Below, in pieces: positions 25,207-33,754 of a stretch of DNA of 64,000 bases (positions are counted from its first letter, which is position 1; each line of letters opens with the position of its first letter). A model generated the notes under the pieces. The model had not been told where the DNA came from. It worked only from the letters and a program-made list of their open reading frames with translations, and did not search any database. The translations under genes and the position numbers were made by a program. Source of the DNA: Chloroflexota bacterium (lineage in GTDB: Bacteria > Chloroflexota > Dehalococcoidia > E44-bin15); NCBI GenBank assembly GCA_030604825.1, contig JAUVVB010000011.1:1-64000 (forward strand), written 5' to 3'.

Positions 25207-26124
25207 ATGCGCATCGCCCTTATCGGGCAGGCTGCCTTTGGCGAGGCGGTAGCCAGGGCCTTTTTGGAGAAAGGTTGGCAGGTGGTGGGCATTTATGTAC
25301 CTCCCGATGTCCCCGGTGCTCGCCCTGATCCCTTAAAGCAACTGGCGCTTGACCGGGGAATCCCCCTGTTTCAGCCTCGCCGAATGAGGGACCCCGGGGT
25401 CTACGAGGGCTATAAAGCCCTTTCCCCAGACCTGGGGGTGATGGCCTTCGTCACCGATATCGTGTCCCCGGCCATCCTCCGCTGCCCTCCTCTGGGCACC
25501 ATTCAATACCACCCCTCGCTCCTCCCCAGGCATCGCGGAGCCAGCGCCATAAATTGGGCCATCATCAATGGAGAGGCCAGGACCGGGCTCACCATCTTCT
25601 GGCCCGACGAGGGCACCGATACCGGCCCCATCCTCCTCCAGCAGGAGGTGGAGATAGGTCCCGATGAAACCGTGGGCTCCCTCTACTTCAACAAGCTCTT
25701 CCCCTTGGGGGTGGAGGCCCTGGTGGAGGCGGTGGAGCGGGTGGAAGGGGGAAGCGCAGCCCGCATCCCTCAGGACGAATCCAGGGCTACCTATGAGCCC
25801 CCTTGCCGTGAGCAGCATGCCATCATCAATTGGTCCCAGCCGGCGCAAAGGGTATATGACCTGATTCGGGGGACAAATCCCCAGCCCGGCGCCACCACCT
25901 ATATTGGGGGGGAAAAGCTGAAGATATTCGACTGCGAGCTTCGCCCCCCTCATGGGGAAGCAGCCCCAGGCGAGATCGTCGAGCTGAGGGATGAAGGCTT
26001 CCTCGTTGCCTCCGTTGGCGGTGGCATCCTGGTGAAAAGGGTGCAGCCCCCCGATTCCCCCAAGATGGCAGCATCCCAGTACGCTGCCTCTCTCAAGGTG
26101 GGCTCAAGGCTGGGGCAAACTTGA
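25207..26124 (+). CDS. 10-formyl-THF hydrolase-like formyltransferase
   Basis: A 305-residue protein with an N-terminal formyltransferase domain and a C-terminal Fmt-type domain. The active site YHPSLLPRHRGASAINW with H102, and GTDTG with D138, matches the hydrolase domain of 10-formyltetrahydrofolate dehydrogenase (ALDH1L1, H106 and D142, same spacing of 36). It does not match Met-tRNA formyltransferase, whose Asn is replaced here. It lacks the ALDH half. It may hydrolyse or transfer formyl groups from formyl-THF. It starts 1 base after the CoA-transferase, so the two are likely translated together. Confidence 0.8.
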   Translation: MRIALIGQAAFGEAVARAFLEKGWQVVGIYVPPDVPGARPDPLKQLALDRGIPLFQPRRMRDPGVYEGYKALSPDLGVMAFVTDIVSPAILRCPPLGTIQYHPSLLPRHRGASAINWAIINGEARTGLTIFWPDEGTDTGPILLQQEVEIGPDETVGSLYFNKLFPLGVEALVEAVERVEGGSAARIPQDESRATYEPPCREQHAIINWSQPAQRVYDLIRGTNPQPGATTYIGGEKLKIFDCELRPPHGEAAPGEIVELRDEGFLVASVGGGILVKRVQPPDSPKMAASQYAASLKVGSRLGQT

Positions 26125-26137
26125 CATAAAGCTGACG

Positions 26138-26166
26138 TTGACTTTCAAATTCGCCTCTGATAACAT
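26138..26166 (+). promoter_or_regulatory. Promoter of the BzdNOPQ-like operon
   Basis: TTGACT at 26138-26143, a 17-base spacer, TAACAT at 26161-26166. The predicted leader is about 13 bases, just long enough for the Shine-Dalgarno. Confidence 0.55.
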
Positions 26167-26185
26167 GGAATTGTAGAAGGAGGTA

Positions 26186-27328
26186 ATGGTGAAAAAAGGG
26201 CTTGAATGGGCCAAGAGCCTTTATCAGGACCGCGCTCAGCGGGCCAAGGAGCTGAGGAACCATGGCAAGAAGGTGATGGGCTATATCTGCTGTTACCCCC
26301 CCACGGAGCTGATCACCGCATCTGGAATGGTGCCCTACCGCATCACGGGAACCCTGGAGCCGATAACCGAGGCCGATGCCTATCTGGAGACCCTGATGTG
26401 CCCCTATGTGCGGGCCTGCCTCGACCTGGGGGTCAAGGGTCGATACGACTTCGTGGATGGCATAATCTGGCCCCACACCTGCGATAACATCCAGAAGACC
26501 TACGATATCTGGAAGCACTATGTCCCCCACTCCTATTACCACTACCTTGATGTCCCCCACATGAGTGATCCGTCCTCCTTCGAATTCTTCGCCAAGGGGC
26601 TCGATGTGCTAAAGGAGAGCCTGGAGGAGTTCTCCGGGGTCAAGATCACCGATGAGCGCCTAACGGAGGCCATCGGGCTTCACAACCAGAACCGCGCCCT
26701 GCTCCGGGAGCTCACCTATCTCAGGAAGCCCGACCCTCCCCTCATCTCGGGGGCTGAGATGACCCAGGTGGTGCTCGCCGCCATGAGCATTCCGGTGGAG
26801 GAGGCCAACCACATGCTCCGGGAGACCATCGCTGAGGTGAAGGAAAGGAAGGATGGTCTCAAGCAGGGGTTGCGCCTGCTGGTCTATGGCAGTGAGATCG
26901 ACGATATCGCCTTTATAAAACTGATGGAGGACTGCGGGGCCAACGTGGTCATCGACGACCTCTGTATCGGCACCAGACATTACTGGAAGGATGTTTCCGC
27001 CGATGGCGATCCGCTGGTGAGCCTGGCCAATCGCTATCTGGGGGATATCATGTGCCCCCGCACCTTCCGCCGCTCCCCGGGAAGTCGCCAACAGGATCTG
27101 GATAATAGATTTGGCTACATCAGGGATTTCGCCCAGGAGTTCGATGTCCAGGGGGCCATCCTCTATATAATAAGGTACTGCGATACCTTTGAGTTCGACG
27201 CCCCGGAGGTGAAGGACTACCTCCAGGAGGCGGGCATACCGGTGCTTCACCTGGAGGATGACTATAGCTTGACCAGCATCGGCGGCTTCAAGACCAGGAT
27301 CCAGGCCTTCCTGGAGATGCTGGAGTAA
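26186..27328 (+). CDS. Benzoyl-CoA reductase/2-hydroxyacyl-CoA dehydratase subunit, BzdN/BcrC-like
   Basis: A 380-residue subunit of the HgdB/BcrBC family. It shows the cysteines expected to hold an iron-sulfur cluster or substrate: ICCYPPTELI near residue 35, MCPYVRAC near residue 72, and IIRYCD near residue 330. Length fits BcrC/BzdN. With its partner it would form the active-site half that reduces an aromatic acyl-CoA, or dehydrates a 2-hydroxyacyl-CoA, using low-potential electrons from the activases. Start is ATG 26186 or GTG 26189; AGGAGG spacing favours the GTG slightly. Confidence 0.85.
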   Translation: MVKKGLEWAKSLYQDRAQRAKELRNHGKKVMGYICCYPPTELITASGMVPYRITGTLEPITEADAYLETLMCPYVRACLDLGVKGRYDFVDGIIWPHTCDNIQKTYDIWKHYVPHSYYHYLDVPHMSDPSSFEFFAKGLDVLKESLEEFSGVKITDERLTEAIGLHNQNRALLRELTYLRKPDPPLISGAEMTQVVLAAMSIPVEEANHMLRETIAEVKERKDGLKQGLRLLVYGSEIDDIAFIKLMEDCGANVVIDDLCIGTRHYWKDVSADGDPLVSLANRYLGDIMCPRTFRRSPGSRQQDLDNRFGYIRDFAQEFDVQGAILYIIRYCDTFEFDAPEVKDYLQEAGIPVLHLEDDYSLTSIGGFKTRIQAFLEMLE

Positions 27329-27343
27329 AAGGGCAAGGAGGAA

Positions 27344-28681
27344 ATGATGGAGCAGGAGAAGAGGCCAGAGGAGGTAAAGAAGACATCGGCAAGGAAGTGG
27401 ACTGAATCTGCCAAGAAGGTGCGCGGGCTGGTGGCTAATATGTATTTGCGCGCCATTACCGAGGATAAGCCGGTGGCCTGGGTGATGTTCACCCTGTGCA
27501 ACGAGCTTTTCGTTGCCATGGATGTTTTGCCTGTTTACCCTGAGAACTATGCCGGGCTCTGCGCCACAAAAAGGGTTGGCGATCCCTTCATCGACAGGGC
27601 GGAGGCCGATGGCTACTCCAACGTTACCTGTAGTTATGCCAGGATCGGCCTGGGCTATTCCGCCCTTTGGCGGGATACGGGGGAGATCCCCCCCTTCGCC
27701 CCCGATGGAGGCATGGCAAGGCCCATCATGCTGGTAGGTTCCAGCCTGGTATGCGATACCAGGTATAAATGGTTTCAGGCCTTCTCTCGATATCTGGATG
27801 TCCCCTATTACGCCTTTGATATGCCCGGTCCGCCGGCGGTCACTGCCCATCGCCCCGATGTCAGAGAGCAGTATATGAAGTATAACCTGACTCAGCTTCA
27901 TGGGCTGGTGAGCTTCATGGAGGAGAGGCTGGGGAAGAAGATGGACTGGGACAAGCTGGATGAGATCGTGCGCCGTGCCGAGAAGTCCTACCGGCTATGG
28001 TACGATGCCTATATGATGGCGGGTAGGGCGGTGCCCTGTCCCTTCCCCGCTGAAGACTCCTTCCGTTGCTTCGTCCCCGCCTTCTTCATGATAGGGGAGC
28101 AGGAAGCCCTGGACTTCTATCAGGGGCTTTACGATGAGATCAAGTACAAGGTGGATAACAAGATAGGCAGCCTCCCCGAGGAGAGGTATCGCCTGCTGTG
28201 GGGAGGCGGGCTGCCTCCATGGCATACCATGGGCATCTTCAACTATGTGGAGGACCGGGGGGCGCTCTTCGTCTTTCAATCGGTCTATCTACCCTTGAAC
28301 CCCGCGGATATTCCCGACAGGATCACCAATCCCCTGGAGCGCCTGGTCTACTCGCGATATGAGATGGGCATCAGGCGAGCCGAGCATGATAGAAAGCTGG
28401 GCCTCTTTGGCGCGTGCAACTTCGTGGGCCTGGGCAATCCCTTGCTCTTCGTGGACGAGTTTAAGGTGGATGGTGTGGTGATGCACTGGCTCCGCTCCTG
28501 CCGCGGCGCCACCATCGGCCAGATCTATCAGAAGAGACTTCTGGCGGAGCGCTCCAACTTGCCCGTCCTTTTTGTGGAAAGCGACATGTGTGATATTCGG
28601 GACTACTTCGAGGCTGACTGGAAGATGAAGTTTGACGCCTTCCTCGAGACCCTGGAGACCAGGAAAAGGGCAGGGGCATAA
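27344..28681 (+). CDS. Benzoyl-CoA reductase/2-hydroxyacyl-CoA dehydratase subunit, BzdO/BcrB-like
   Basis: A 445-residue partner subunit of the same family, with length matching BzdO/BcrB. Cysteines in FTLCNELF, VTCSYARIGLG and LRSCRGATIGQ are candidates for cluster or substrate binding. The order 380-445-278-262 residues reproduces bzdN-O-P-Q of Azoarcus-type class I benzoyl-CoA reductase. Two ATGs (27344, 27347) follow AAGGAGG. A very strong hairpin separates it from the activase genes. Confidence 0.85.
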   Translation: MMEQEKRPEEVKKTSARKWTESAKKVRGLVANMYLRAITEDKPVAWVMFTLCNELFVAMDVLPVYPENYAGLCATKRVGDPFIDRAEADGYSNVTCSYARIGLGYSALWRDTGEIPPFAPDGGMARPIMLVGSSLVCDTRYKWFQAFSRYLDVPYYAFDMPGPPAVTAHRPDVREQYMKYNLTQLHGLVSFMEERLGKKMDWDKLDEIVRRAEKSYRLWYDAYMMAGRAVPCPFPAEDSFRCFVPAFFMIGEQEALDFYQGLYDEIKYKVDNKIGSLPEERYRLLWGGGLPPWHTMGIFNYVEDRGALFVFQSVYLPLNPADIPDRITNPLERLVYSRYEMGIRRAEHDRKLGLFGACNFVGLGNPLLFVDEFKVDGVVMHWLRSCRGATIGQIYQKRLLAERSNLPVLFVESDMCDIRDYFEADWKMKFDAFLETLETRKRAGA

Positions 28682-28705
28682 GGGCAAAATCTGGAAAGTG
28701 GGAGC

Positions 28706-28734
28706 ACATAGCCAGGGCGTTCCCCTGGCTATGT
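28706..28734. other. Strong intra-operon hairpin
   Basis: Perfect 12-bp arms (28706-28717 and 28723-28734) around a 5-base loop, with flanking CACAT/ATGTG able to pair partly. There is no T-run, so it is unlikely to be a terminator. It lies between the reductase-subunit genes and the activase genes and may block 3' exonuclease or mark a processing site that sets subunit ratios. Confidence 0.65.
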
Positions 28735-28754
28735 AATGTGAGAAGGGGAACGAG

Positions 28755-29591
28755 ATGTACTTTGCTGGGGTTGATATTGGCTCTACCATGACCAAGGTGG
28801 TGATCATGGATGAGGAGGTCATCGCCTCGGTCATCGGTCCCACCGGCGCTGAGCACCGCCGCCTTGCCAATAGGGTGATGGAGGAGGTGCTCAGGCAGGT
28901 GAACCTGCCCTTCGATGAGATATCCTACGTGGTAGCCACCGGCTATGGCAGGATCAATGTCCCCTTTGCCGACCGGCAGATCACCGAGATAACCTGCCAT
29001 GCCCGGGGGGTGTATAGCCTGTTTCCCACGGTGCGCACCGCCATCGACATCGGGGGGCAGGATGCCAAGGGGATCAAGATCTCCAATGGCAAGGTGGTGG
29101 GCTTCGTGATGAACGATAAGTGCGCTGCGGGAACGGGTAGATTCCTCGAGGTCATTGCCGATGCCCTGGGGGTTAGGCTGGAGGAGATGGGGGAGCTCTC
29201 CATGAACTCCAGGAACAGGGCCAAGATCAGCAGCACCTGCACCATCTTTGCTGAGCAGGAGGTGGTATCCCGCATCTCCGAAGGGGTGTCCATCGAGGAT
29301 ATATTGGCCGGCCTTCACGAGGCCATTGCCAGCAGGGTATACCGCATGGCGGAGAGGCTGAAGATAGAGCCTGATGTGGTGCTTACCGGGGGGGTGGCCA
29401 AAAATATAGGTGTGGTCAAGGCCATGGAGGAGCAGATAGGTTTCCCCCTCCTCATCCCTCAGGAGCCCCTGCTCACCGGGGCTATCGGGGCTGCCCTGCT
29501 GGGCAAGGAGCTCACCCTGAAGGCCGTGGAGGGCGGGAAGCCCGTAGAAAGGGGGACTCGCCGCCTTGAAGAGGCCACCTTCTTCGAGTAG
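28755..29591 (+). CDS. ATP-hydrolysing activase subunit 1 (BzdQ/BcrA-like)
   Basis: A 278-residue ASKHA-fold ATPase of the BadF/BadG/HgdC type. Phosphate loop VDIGSTMTK (residues 6-14), a second nucleotide motif IDIGGQDAK near residue 97, and the two cysteines that bridge a [4Fe-4S] cluster between subunits in NDKCAAGTG (about residue 124) and SSTCTIF (about residue 163). It uses ATP to raise electrons to the potential needed by the reductase subunits. Good Shine-Dalgarno (GGGG, 8 bases). Confidence 0.88.
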   Translation: MYFAGVDIGSTMTKVVIMDEEVIASVIGPTGAEHRRLANRVMEEVLRQVNLPFDEISYVVATGYGRINVPFADRQITEITCHARGVYSLFPTVRTAIDIGGQDAKGIKISNGKVVGFVMNDKCAAGTGRFLEVIADALGVRLEEMGELSMNSRNRAKISSTCTIFAEQEVVSRISEGVSIEDILAGLHEAIASRVYRMAERLKIEPDVVLTGGVAKNIGVVKAMEEQIGFPLLIPQEPLLTGAIGAALLGKELTLKAVEGGKPVERGTRRLEEATFFE

Positions 29592-29608
29592 GCGGGGGTA
29601 TTTGGTTT

Positions 29609-30397
29609 ATGGCGTTCTTTGCTGGGATTGACGTTGGCTCGGTAACCACCAAGGCAGTCATCGTCGCCGATGGCGAGCTTGGGGTTTATCATGTCGCCCC
29701 ATCGGGGGCGAACTACAGGTTGGCGGCCCAGAAGGTCATGGAGGAGGCTTTGGCTAAGGCGGGGCTTGCCCTCGATGATTTGGCTTACATCGTGGCCACC
29801 GGCTATGGGGCAGCTAACGCCGATTTTGCCGCCCAGCAGGTCACCGACATATCCTGCTGCGCCAGGGGGGTAAATCGCCTCTTCCCCCAGGTGAGAACGG
29901 TCATCGAGATTGGGGGGCAGGCAAGCCGGATAATTCGGGTGAATGCCGAGGGTAGGGCCACCAATTTTGTGGTTAGCGAGAGGTGCGCCGCAGGAAGCGG
30001 TCGCTTCTTGCAGGTCATCGCTCGCGTCCTCCAGATAGACCTGGAGGATGTGGGCCCGCTATCCCTCAAGGCGAAAAATCCGGTTACCTATACCACAGGT
30101 TGCGCCGTCTTCGGGGAATCAGAGGCCATATCCCGGGTGGCGGAGGGTACCCCCAAGGAGGACATCTTGGCTGGGGTGCATAACGCCCTCGCCGCCAAGA
30201 TCTCCAACCTCCTGGAAAGGGTGGGCTTGGAGGAGGAATGCGCCATAACCGGCGGTGGCGCCCTGGATGTGGGACTTATCATGAGGGTGGAGCAGAGGCT
30301 GGGGGTTCATCTGCTGGTGCCTCCTCAGCCTCAGATCACCGCCGCCTTGGGTGCGGCACTATTGGCTGAGGAGAGGTCCCCCATCTCGCCAGCTTAG
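29609..30397 (+). CDS. ATP-hydrolysing activase subunit 2 (BzdP/BcrD-like)
   Basis: A 262-residue paralogue of the preceding activase: IDVGSVTTK, IEIGGQASR, and cluster cysteines in SERCAAGSG and TTGCAVFGESEA. The second motif has Ala-Ser in place of the usual Gln-Asp-Ala pattern seen in its partner. Two different activases point to a heterodimer, as in class I benzoyl-CoA reductases; dehydratase activators are homodimers. The stop overlaps, on the opposite strand, the restored stop of the SDR gene (TTAG). Confidence 0.87.
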   Translation: MAFFAGIDVGSVTTKAVIVADGELGVYHVAPSGANYRLAAQKVMEEALAKAGLALDDLAYIVATGYGAANADFAAQQVTDISCCARGVNRLFPQVRTVIEIGGQASRIIRVNAEGRATNFVVSERCAAGSGRFLQVIARVLQIDLEDVGPLSLKAKNPVTYTTGCAVFGESEAISRVAEGTPKEDILAGVHNALAAKISNLLERVGLEEECAITGGGALDVGLIMRVEQRLGVHLLVPPQPQITAALGAALLAEERSPISPA

Positions 30398-31183
30398 GCC
30401 ACCAGCGTGCCGCCATCGACGAATAGGGCAAACCCCGGTTATATACTCCGCAGCATCAGAGGCCAAAAATAGCACCGCCTTTGCCACATCCTCAGCGCTG
30501 CCCAGGCGTCCCCAGGGTATCCTGGGGGTGAAAACGGCAACCGGGTCCAGGCCCAGCCCTTCCATCGGCCCTCTAACCCCCGGGGTATCGATAAATCCAG
30601 GGCCCACGGCATTTACATTTATCTTATGCCTGGCCAGTTCCCGGGCAAAGCTCCTGGTGAGCATGATCACCGCTGCCTTGCTCGCCTCGTAGTGGAGCAA
30701 TCCCGATATGAAAGGCTGCACCCCCTCAAAGGAGGCCACGTTTACCATCTTGCCCCCCTTCCCCCGCTTCACCATCTCCATCCCCACCTCCCGGGAGCAG
30801 AGAAAAACCCCCTTGGCGTTGACCGCCTGCACCCTGTCCCAGTCCTGCTCCTCAATTTCGAGGGCTGAAGGCTTTGCCGGATAAATGCCCGCATTGTTCA
30901 CCAGGATGTCCACCCTGCCAAAACTTTCCAGGGTAGCCTGGACCATCCGCCGCACATCCGCCGCCCGGCTCACATCGGCCTGGAGGGCGAGGGCCTTTCG
31001 CCCCAGCGCCTCAATACCTTGAGCCACCTCTTGTGCCCCCTCCAGGTTGAGGTCGGCGATGGCTACATCAGCCCCTGCCTGGGCCAACATCAAGGCAATG
31101 GCTCGCCCGATCCCCTGGGAGCCCCCGGTTACCAGGGCCACCTTATCCTCGAGGTCAAGCAGTTTCTCCACGCTATCGCTCAT
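30359..31183 (-). CDS. SDR oxidoreductase with a C-terminal frameshift
   Basis: A FabG-like short-chain dehydrogenase of about 274 residues as read. Cofactor loop TGGSQGIG near residue 18, NNAG near residue 93, catalytic Tyr-Lys in HYEASKAA. After YITG the reading ends in an Arg/Trp-rich tail instead of the usual VDGG ending. Dropping one base from the run of four C at 30433-30436 gives YITGFALFVDGGTLVA and a stop at 30394, exactly the family ending. So there is either a recent one-base insertion or a sequence error. ATG 31183 is set by AAAGGGGGTG upstream. Confidence 0.8.
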   Translation of the reverse strand: MSDSVEKLLDLEDKVALVTGGSQGIGRAIALMLAQAGADVAIADLNLEGAQEVAQGIEALGRKALALQADVSRAADVRRMVQATLESFGRVDILVNNAGIYPAKPSALEIEEQDWDRVQAVNAKGVFLCSREVGMEMVKRGKGGKMVNVASFEGVQPFISGLLHYEASKAAVIMLTRSFARELARHKINVNAVGPGFIDTPGVRGPMEGLGLDPVAVFTPRIPWGRLGSAEDVAKAVLFLASDAAEYITGVCPIRRWRHAGGLSWRDGGPLLSQ

Positions 31184-31209
31184 CATCACCCCCTTTGGCA
31201 AGATACTAA

Positions 31210-31237
31210 AGGATATCCCAATTACGGGAGATGTCAA
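31210..31237 (-). promoter_or_regulatory. Promoter of the SDR gene
   Basis: Minus strand TTGACA (31237-31232), a 16-base spacer and TATCCT (31215-31210). It is divergent from the trpS promoter 11 bases away. Confidence 0.5.
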
Positions 31238-31247
31238 GGAAGCCAGC

Positions 31248-31276
31248 TTGTCCCTGCCTTCCTTTTGTGCTAGACT
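31248..31276 (+). promoter_or_regulatory. Promoter of trpS
   Basis: TTGTCC at 31248-31253, a 17-base spacer, TAGACT at 31271-31276. The short leader holds only the Shine-Dalgarno; no T-box or attenuator is seen. Confidence 0.45.
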
Positions 31277-31295
31277 TCCTCAAGGAAGGGGGCAA

Positions 31296-32270
31296 ATGAA
31301 GGGTCGCGTCTTTTCCGGAGCCAGACCAACGGGAAGGCAGCACATTGGCAATTACCTGGGTGCTATCCAGAATTACGTCAAGCTCCAGCAGGACTATGAA
31401 TGTATCTACTGCGCGGTGGATATTCACGCCCTAACCACCCTTGAGGGCACCGAAAACCTGAAGGAAAACATCAGGGAGATGATGCTCGACTGGCTGGCAG
31501 CCGGTCTTGACCCGGAGAAGAGCATCCTCTTTGTCCAGTCCCACGTGCCTCAGGTGATGGAGCTTCACACCCTGTTGAGCATGGTCACCCCGCTTGGCTG
31601 GCTGACCAGGGTTGCCACCTTCAAGGAGAAGGCCAGGATGCAGCCCCACAATATAAATTACGGGCTGGTGGGCTATCCGGTGCTGATGACGGCGGACATC
31701 GTCCTGTATAAGGCGGATACCGTGCCGGTGGGACAGGACCAGTTGCCCCATCTGGAGCTGGCCAGGGAGATCGCGCGCAGGTTTAACTACACATTTGGCG
31801 ATACCTTCCCTGAACCGCAGGCCCTTCTCAGCGATTTCCCCGCAGTTATCGGGCTGGATGGGGTAAACAAGATGAGCAAGAGCCTGGATAATCATATTGA
31901 GCTTGCCGCCACCCCTGAGGAGACCGGGGAACGGATAATGACTGCCTTCACCGATCCCGCCCGCAAATACCGCAGCGACCCCGGCCACCCCGAGATATGC
32001 AATGTATGGCGGTTACATCACTTTTACAACCCCAATCAGGTGGAGAACATCGCCGCCGAATGTCGAGGCGCTCTCCGCGGTTGCGTGGAATGCAAGGAGC
32101 AACTGGCCCAGGGCATCAATGCCGCCCTGGCGCCCTTCCGCCAGCGGAGGGCAGAGCTGGCTGCCCGGCCTCAATATGTGGAGGAGGTCCTTGCCGATGG
32201 CGCTCGTCGCGCCCACGGCATCGCCACGGAGACCATAAGGGAAGTCAAAGAGAGGATGGGGCTCATCTAG
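31296..32270 (+). CDS. trpS: Tryptophanyl-tRNA synthetase
   Basis: A 324-residue class Ic synthetase of normal length. The N-terminal HIGH-type motif PTGRQHIGN lies at residues 11-19, DIVLYKADTVPVGQDQ near residue 135, and KMSKS near residue 195. ATG 31296 is chosen because the HIGH motif then falls at the usual distance and GGAAGGGGG lies just upstream; the reading frame is open for 83 more codons upstream without meaning. One base separates it from the next gene. Confidence 0.95.
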   Translation: MKGRVFSGARPTGRQHIGNYLGAIQNYVKLQQDYECIYCAVDIHALTTLEGTENLKENIREMMLDWLAAGLDPEKSILFVQSHVPQVMELHTLLSMVTPLGWLTRVATFKEKARMQPHNINYGLVGYPVLMTADIVLYKADTVPVGQDQLPHLELAREIARRFNYTFGDTFPEPQALLSDFPAVIGLDGVNKMSKSLDNHIELAATPEETGERIMTAFTDPARKYRSDPGHPEICNVWRLHHFYNPNQVENIAAECRGALRGCVECKEQLAQGINAALAPFRQRRAELAARPQYVEEVLADGARRAHGIATETIREVKERMGLI

Positions 32271-32271
32271 G

Positions 32272-33069
32272 ATGGTTCAGTTGCCTGTGGCCAGGAGCGG
32301 ACGGGCAGCCCTTGAGGTGGCGACCCAGGCAGCGAAGGATGCGGGAGGGATAATCAGGGCCCACTTCCATGGCGAAAGGCATGTGGAGTATAAGGGGAGG
32401 AGCGACATCGTCACCGATGTTGACCTCCTGGCTGAGAAGGCGATTATTTCACTTCTCAGGGAAGAATACCCCGGCTTCGGCATCATCAGCGAGGAGTCGG
32501 AGGAAATCGCTGCCGACTCGGGCTATACCTGGATCATCGATCCCCTGGATGGCACCCGCAACTTCGTCTATGGTATCCCCCACTTTTGCGTCTCCATTGC
32601 TCTGGCCCGGGGTGATGAGGTGCTCCTGGGCGTCATCTACGACCCGTTGCGCGGGGAGTTCTTTCGTGCTGAAAAGGGGAAGGGCGCCTTCCTCGACGAT
32701 GCGCCCATCTCCGTCTCGGCAAAAGCGACGGTCCAGGGCTCCCTTGTCGGCTTCGACATGGGATATGAAGCCGAGAGGGGTAGGGAGGTGCTGGAGGTGG
32801 CCAGCGCCCTCTGGCCCGGGATTCACAGCGTGAGGGTTATGGGCTCCGCTGCCCTGGGGCTTGCCTATGCCGCCTGCGGGCGGCTCGACATCTACCTTCA
32901 CCTCTCCTTATTCCCCTGGGACCTGGCCGCCGGCATGCTGCTGGTCACCGAGGCTGGGGGCAAGGTCAGCGAGATCGATGGCAAGCCGGTCTCCATCCGC
33001 AGCAAGAAGGTCATCGCCACCAGCAAACCGATCCATGAGGACTTTATGGGGCGGGTCAGGGGCGGTTAG
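32272..33069 (+). CDS. Inositol-monophosphatase family phosphatase
   Basis: A 265-residue Mg-dependent, Li-sensitive-type phosphatase. Metal-site motifs are EESEE near residue 76, WIIDPLDGTRNF near residue 87 and WDLAAGMLLVTEAGG near residue 213. Substrates in this family include inositol phosphate, fructose-1,6-bisphosphate, PAP and histidinol phosphate, and cannot be separated here. It runs with trpS. Its stop overlaps the stop of the convergent hydrolase gene (TTAG). Confidence 0.88.
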   Translation: MVQLPVARSGRAALEVATQAAKDAGGIIRAHFHGERHVEYKGRSDIVTDVDLLAEKAIISLLREEYPGFGIISEESEEIAADSGYTWIIDPLDGTRNFVYGIPHFCVSIALARGDEVLLGVIYDPLRGEFFRAEKGKGAFLDDAPISVSAKATVQGSLVGFDMGYEAERGREVLEVASALWPGIHSVRVMGSAALGLAYAACGRLDIYLHLSLFPWDLAAGMLLVTEAGGKVSEIDGKPVSIRSKKVIATSKPIHEDFMGRVRGG

Positions 33070-33752
33070 GAGCTCAACCCCTTCCCCACCCTCCCCACCA
33101 GCCAGCCTTTGAGCAGGTGGTGTAGCTCCTGATGGCACTCCCTGAGGAAGTGCCCTGAGTCCTGGTAGATAACCAGCTCCTTGGGCTCCCTGGCCCATTC
33201 ATGGATTTGATGAGAGCATCTGACCGGGAGGTTGCGGTCCCTCGTCCCATGAATGAGGAGCAGCGGCTTTGGCGCCAGCCTGTCCACAAGCTGTGCCCCG
33301 AAGGTCTGGCTTGAGAGCCCCACCACTGCCTTCACCTCCGGGCTCAGCGTCCCTGCCATGATGGCCACCGCAGCGCCGAAGGAGTGCCCCACAAGGGCAA
33401 CCCTATCTATCTTGAGCCCCTTCAGGAAGTGAATCCCCACCAGGACATCGAGGATGCATTCGTCGAAATCTCCGGGAAAGCGATAATGGAGGCGCAGCGA
33501 ACTTGTGCTTTCCTGAACAAGCTCATCGCCTAAGGACGAAAAAATGCCAAAGGAGGGGCCATCGAAGCCGCCAAGGGCGCCGCAAACCCAGATCACCCCA
33601 CCGCTATTGCCCTCCAGGTGATGGAGGATGCATTCGATGTCGCCCCGCGAGGTGTTGAGGATGATGTGGCTTTTGTTGCCTGCCATGGGCAAGGTCTGAA
33701 CCCCTTGCAGGGCGAGAACGATGCGGGCAGCATTCATCGACCCCTTTTCCAC
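33066..33752 (-). CDS. Alpha/beta-hydrolase
   Basis: A 228-residue protein of the dienelactone-hydrolase-like/S9 peptidase-like esterase group. Nucleophile elbow GHSFGA near residue 122, a likely acid in HGTRDRNLP and a His in DSGHF near residue 203 complete a triad. The true substrate is unknown. It starts 2 bases after the stop of the Dph6-like gene, so it is the last gene of an operon that begins with the Lrp-type regulator. The start could be GTG 33752 or ATG 33737. Confidence 0.8.
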   Translation of the reverse strand: MEKGSMNAARIVLALQGVQTLPMAGNKSHIILNTSRGDIECILHHLEGNSGGVIWVCGALGGFDGPSFGIFSSLGDELVQESTSSLRLHYRFPGDFDECILDVLVGIHFLKGLKIDRVALVGHSFGAAVAIMAGTLSPEVKAVVGLSSQTFGAQLVDRLAPKPLLLIHGTRDRNLPVRCSHQIHEWAREPKELVIYQDSGHFLRECHQELHHLLKGWLVGRVGKGLSS

Positions 33753-33754
33753 CT

